Assembly (NCBI GenBank): GCA_022414725.1
Contig: CM039462.1
Location: 53,352,551-53,416,550 of the forward strand
Length of the DNA: 64,000 bases
From: Microglena sp. YARC
Taxonomy: Eukaryota; Chlorophyta; Chlorophyceae; Chlamydomonadales; Chlamydomonadaceae
Direction of reading: 5' to 3'
In this document: one piece after another, positions 61,249 through 64,000 of the stretch
Layout: each line of letters starts with the position of its first letter
Position numbering within the stretch: the first letter of the stretch is position 1
Program-made: the position numbers and the translations under genes
Notes under the pieces: generated by a model
Databases searched by the model: none
What the model was told of the DNA's origin: nothing
Seen by the model: the letters and a program-made list of their open reading frames with translations, nothing else

Positions 61249-64000
61249 GGGGGGGGGGGGGGGGGGGGGACAAATTCAAATTCAAATTCGAGTTGATGTG
61301 TGTGTGTGGGGGGGGGGGGGGGGGGGGACAAATTCAAATTCAAGTTGGTATGTGTGTGTGTTGGGGGGGGAGGGGGGACAACAAATTAAAATTCAAATTT
61401 CATGTGAATGACTTGGATGATCCACCCGGGGTACACCAGGAACATGAAGCATGGCTCAGGCTCAAGGCCCAAGGTATTCTGTTGTGAATCTAAAATTCAA
61501 ATTCAAATTCAAAATGAATGATGTGGATGGTCAGCCCAGGGTCCACCAGGAACATCAAACATGGCTCAAGGCCTGAGGTATTCTGTTGTGAGTCTAAAAT
61601 TCAAATTCAAATTCAAAATGAATGATGTGGATGGTCAGCCCAGGGTCCACCAGGAACATCAAACATGGCTCAAGGCCTGAGGTATTCTGTTGTGAGTCTA
61701 AAATTCAAATCCAAATTCAAAATGAATGATGTGGATGGTCAGCCCAGGGTCCACCAGGAACATCAAACATGGCTCAAGGGCTGAGGTATTCTGTTGTGAG
61801 TCTAAAATTCAAATGCAAATGCTAATTCAAAGTAAATGACGTGGATGGTCAGCCCAGGGTCCACCAGGAACATCAAAATGGCTTAGTGCTAAGACATTCA
61901 GTTTTGAATCTCAAATTCAAATTCAAATTCAAATTGAAAGTAAAATTCAAATTCAAAGTGAATAACAGGGATGGTCCACCAGGAACATCAAACATGGCTC
62001 AGTGCTAAGGTATTCAGTTTTGAATCTCAAATTCAAATTCAAATGCAAAGTGAATAACAGGAATGGTCCACCAGGAACACCAACCAAGGCTCAGTGCAAA
62101 GGCTTGAGGTATTGAGTTTTAAATCTAAAATTCAAATCCAAATTCAAATTGAATGACCTGGATGGTCCACCAGGAGCTTGCAGCATGGATCAGGCTGAAG
62201 GCTTGAGGTTTTGAGTTTTAAATCTCAAATTAAAATTAAAATTAAAATTCAAAAGGAATAACGTGGATGGTCCACCAGGAACATGAAGCATGGATCAGGA
62301 TCAATGCTTGAGGTTTTGAGTTATGAATCTCAAATTCAAATCCAAATTCAAATTGAATGACCTGGATTGTCCAGCAGGAGCATGCAGCATGGATCAGGAT
62401 CAAGGCTTGAGGTTTTGAGTTTTGAATCTCAAATTCAAATTCAAATTCAAAGTGAATGACCTGGATTGTCCAGCAGGAACATGAAGCATGGATCAGGACC
62501 AAGGCTTGAGGTTTTGAGTTTTGAATCTCAAATTCAAATTCAAATTCAAAGTGAATGACCTGGATTGTCCAGCAGGAGCATGCAGCATGGATCAGGATCA
62601 AGGCTTGAGGTTTTGAGTTTTGAACTCAAATTCAAATTCAAATTCAAAGTGAATGACCTGGATTGTCCAGCAGGAGCATGCAGCATGGATCAGGATCAAG
62701 GCTTGAGGTTTTGAGTTTTGAATCTAAAATTCAAATTCAAATTCTAATTGAATGACCTGGATTGTCCAGCAGGAGCATGCAGCATGGATCAGGCTCAAGG
62801 CTTTAAGTTTTGAGTTTTGTATCTCAAATTCAAATTCAAATTCAAATTCAAAGTGAATAACCTGGATGGTCCAACAGGAGCATCCAGCATGGATCAGGAT
62901 CAAGGCTTGAGGTATTGAGTTTTAAATCTAAAATTCAAATCCAAATTCAAAGTGAATGACCTGGATTGTCCAGCAGGAACATGAAGCATGGATCAGGATC
63001 AAGGCTTGAGGTTTTGAGTTTTGAATCTCAAATTCAAATTCAAATTCAAATTCAAAGTGAATAACCTGGATTGTCCAGCAGGAACATGAAGCATGGATCA
63101 GGATCAATGCTTGAGGTTTTGAGTTTTGAACTCAAATTCAAATTCAAATTCAAAGTGAATGACCTGGATTGTCCAGCAGGAGCATGCAGCATGGATCAGG
63201 ATCAAGGCTTGAGGTTTTGAGTTTTGAATCTCAAATTCAAATTCAAATTCAAAGTGAATGACCTGGATTATCCAGCAGGAACATGAAGCATGGACCAGGA
63301 CCAAGGCTTGAGGTTTTGAGTTTTGAATCTCAAATTCAAATTCAAATTCAAAGTGAATGACCTGGATTGTCCAGCAGGAGCATGCAGCATGGATCAGGAT
63401 CAAGGCTTGAGGTTTTGAGTTTTGAACTCAAATTAAAATTCAAATTCAAAGTGAATGACCTGGATTGTCCAGCAGGAGCATGCAGCATGGATCAGGATCA
63501 AGGCTTGAGGTTTTGAGTTTTGAATCTAAAATTCAAATTCAAATTCTAATTGAATCACTTGGATTGTCCAGCAGGAGCATGCAGCATGGATCAGGCTCAA
63601 GGCTCTAAGTTTTGAGTTTTGTAACTCAAATTCAAATTCAAATTCAAATTCAAAGTGAATAACCTGGATGGTCCAACAGGAGCATCCAGCATGGATCAGG
63701 ATCAAGGCTTGAGGTTTTGAGTTTTGAATCTCAAATTCAAATTCAAATTCAAAGTGAATGACCTGGATTGTCCAGCAGGAACATGAAGCATGGATCAGGA
63801 TCAAGGCTTGAGGTTTTGAGTTTTGAATCTCAAATTCAAATTCAAATTCAAATTCAAAGTGAATAACCTGGATTGTCCAGCAGGAACATGAAGCATGGAT
63901 CAGGATCAATGCTTGAGGTTTTGAGTTTTGAACTCAAATTCAAATTCAAATTCAAAGTGAATGACCTGGATTGTCCAGCAGGAGCATGCAGCATGGATCA
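61249..64000. repeat. About 99-bp minisatellite with AATTCA core, runs off the window
   Basis: From 61490 on, units such as aattcaaattcaaattcaaagtgaatgacctggattgtccagcaggagcatgcagcatggatcaggatcaaggcttgaggttttgagttttgaatct recur about 25 times. On the minus strand they contain ctgctggacaatccag|gtcatt, a possible exon-end/donor string, but no parental exon is visible in the window. 61249-61390 has poly-G runs. Confidence 0.9.

Overview
The window is nuclear DNA from a eukaryote with spliced genes. The plus-strand gene at the left encodes an HSP110-class chaperone that resembles the plant/green-algal type (Arabidopsis HSP70-14/15), so a green alga is the best guess. A repeat-rich prasinophyte would fit, but the species cannot be proven from sequence alone. 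There are no bacterial operons, rRNA genes or CRISPR arrays. Roughly 90% of the window is tandem repeat, transposon debris or intron.

Layout. 1-9723 (+): the 3' two thirds of an HSP110 gene, seven exons, with the stop codon at 9721-9723; its 5' part lies outside the window. 9724-25253: intergenic. It holds a 94-bp perfect palindrome, hAT-type MITEs, an 8-kb composite of modules bounded by GGGCGGT/ACCGCCC (fold-back, three 1.37-1.44-kb tandem copies, inverted flank, then CCGAGA/CCCAGA hexamer arrays) and unassigned sequence. 25254-39748 (-): a CHY-type zinc-finger gene, reconstructed here from seven phase-compatible exons. It converges on HSP110. 39749-64000: more minus-strand exon candidates (41.5, 45.4, 52.1-52.5, 55.7-55.9 and 61.0-61.2 kb) that have open frames, splice sites and mostly compatible phases. 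They may be the 5' part of the same gene, which would then span more than 35 kb, or a separate gene. A 1000-N gap lies at 43664-44663 and the sequence around it (about 41.7-52.1 kb) is full of small indels.

The main finding is a recurrent architecture. At least ten exons, on both strands and in unrelated genes, are bordered by tandem arrays built from that exon's own splice junction (exon edge plus donor or acceptor plus adjoining intron). Examples are arrays of decoy acceptors before HSP110 exon 5, a triplicated HSP110 exon 6, about a dozen copies of the final CHY coding exon, and donor arrays after the CHY exons. Introns here appear to grow by repeated duplication across splice sites.

The second finding is a set of short non-autonomous hAT-like elements. 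They share TIRs starting CAGGGTA, CAGTGTT or TAGGG and have 8-bp target-site duplications. One pair is nested inside a terminal inverted repeat, and two insertions have paralogous empty sites within the window. One such element supplied its right end to a splice-junction minisatellite.
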